A stretch of 13,803 bases of DNA from JAGLQA01 sp023135565. GTDB lineage: Bacteria > Acidobacteriota > Aminicenantia > UBA2199. Both the position numbers and the translations under genes were made by a program. Position 1 is the first letter of the stretch. The number at the start of each line of letters is the position of its first letter. Positions 13,626 to 13,803 of the stretch are shown here, piece by piece. Location of the stretch: contig DAOWCY010000190.1 in the NCBI GenBank assembly GCA_030639305.1, forward strand, positions 1-13,803, read 5' to 3'. The notes below the pieces were generated by a model. The model had not been told where the DNA came from. It ran no database searches and saw only the letters and a program-made list of their open reading frames with translations.

Positions 13626-13803
13626 GTTTGTTCACAAAATAACCCACAAAAACCTTTAATCTCCTCCCCTCCCAGGTAGTAAAAAACCATAAAAAGAGAG
13701 ATTTGTATATCCGGGTAAGACAAGATACTCAAAAGAGAGTCACAGTGATCGTAACACATCATTCCAATCGTGTTTAGCAGGTCTCAACCTTCTGACCATG
13801 GGA
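13626..13803 (-). other. Inner part of the element end; possible C-terminus of a minus-strand gene
   Basis: No complete gene is present. On the minus strand a frame entering from the right edge ends at 13740-13742 after RRLRPAKHDWNDVLRSL. It could be the tail of a transposase-type gene outside the window. With only about 20 codons visible this is a guess. Confidence 0.2.

Overview
This looks like a chromosomal piece of an uncultured, probably anaerobic, Gram-negative-type bacterium. The main evidence is a complete Rnf ion-pumping ferredoxin:NAD+ oxidoreductase operon in the order rseC-like, rnfB, C, D, G, E, A, an order known from Bacteroidota-like and related anaerobes. It has a long, cluster-rich RnfB. 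A secreted trypsin-fold protease with tandem fibronectin-like modules fits the large repeat-rich genomes of such lineages. An Acidobacteriota/Aminicenantes-like origin is my impression only, with low confidence; the sequence does not prove it. No rRNA, tRNA or CRISPR array is visible.

Layout. Bases 21-392 (minus) hold a Phd/YefM-like antitoxin whose N-terminus is read from a dispersed repeat. Bases 401-670 hold a near-identical copy of the 3' end of rnfA plus its downstream flank; the copy has lost its middle third and carries a nonsense mutation. Bases 670-1130 are AT-rich, with a promoter and a cluster of TACAAC boxes, and lead into a secreted serine protease (1131-3335, plus). The protease and the minus-strand rnf operon (3551-9010) converge on a 215-base patch of hairpins and repeats. 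Upstream of rnf are a terminator and nested inverted repeats (9174-9394). Next come a SAM-dependent O-methyltransferase (9394-10578), a small exported protein (10902-11345) and a PlsC-type acyltransferase (11559-12278), all on the minus strand and separated by copies of a structured repeat. The right end (12430-13803) is mobile DNA: a tandem repeat, another dispersed repeat copy, a DUF5372-like gene, an HTH transposase-like gene with a strong promoter, and a third gene cut after about six codons by what looks like the end of another insertion element.

How the genes work together. The seven rnf genes form one translationally coupled unit (overlaps of 4, 4, 4, 11 and 4 bases, then a 12-base gap), making a membrane complex that exchanges electrons between ferredoxin and NAD while moving Na+ or H+. 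The methyltransferase, small exported protein and acyltransferase each sit behind their own leader or repeat and need not be one operon.

The most notable material is non-coding. Two families of structured repeats show compensatory base changes between copies, including a paired-hairpin element present three times and a three-hairpin element of about 95 bases present twice in tandem plus one partial copy. The repeats also contribute to gene remodelling: a gene start borrowed from a repeat, and a duplicated rnfA tail carried with repeat-derived flanks.
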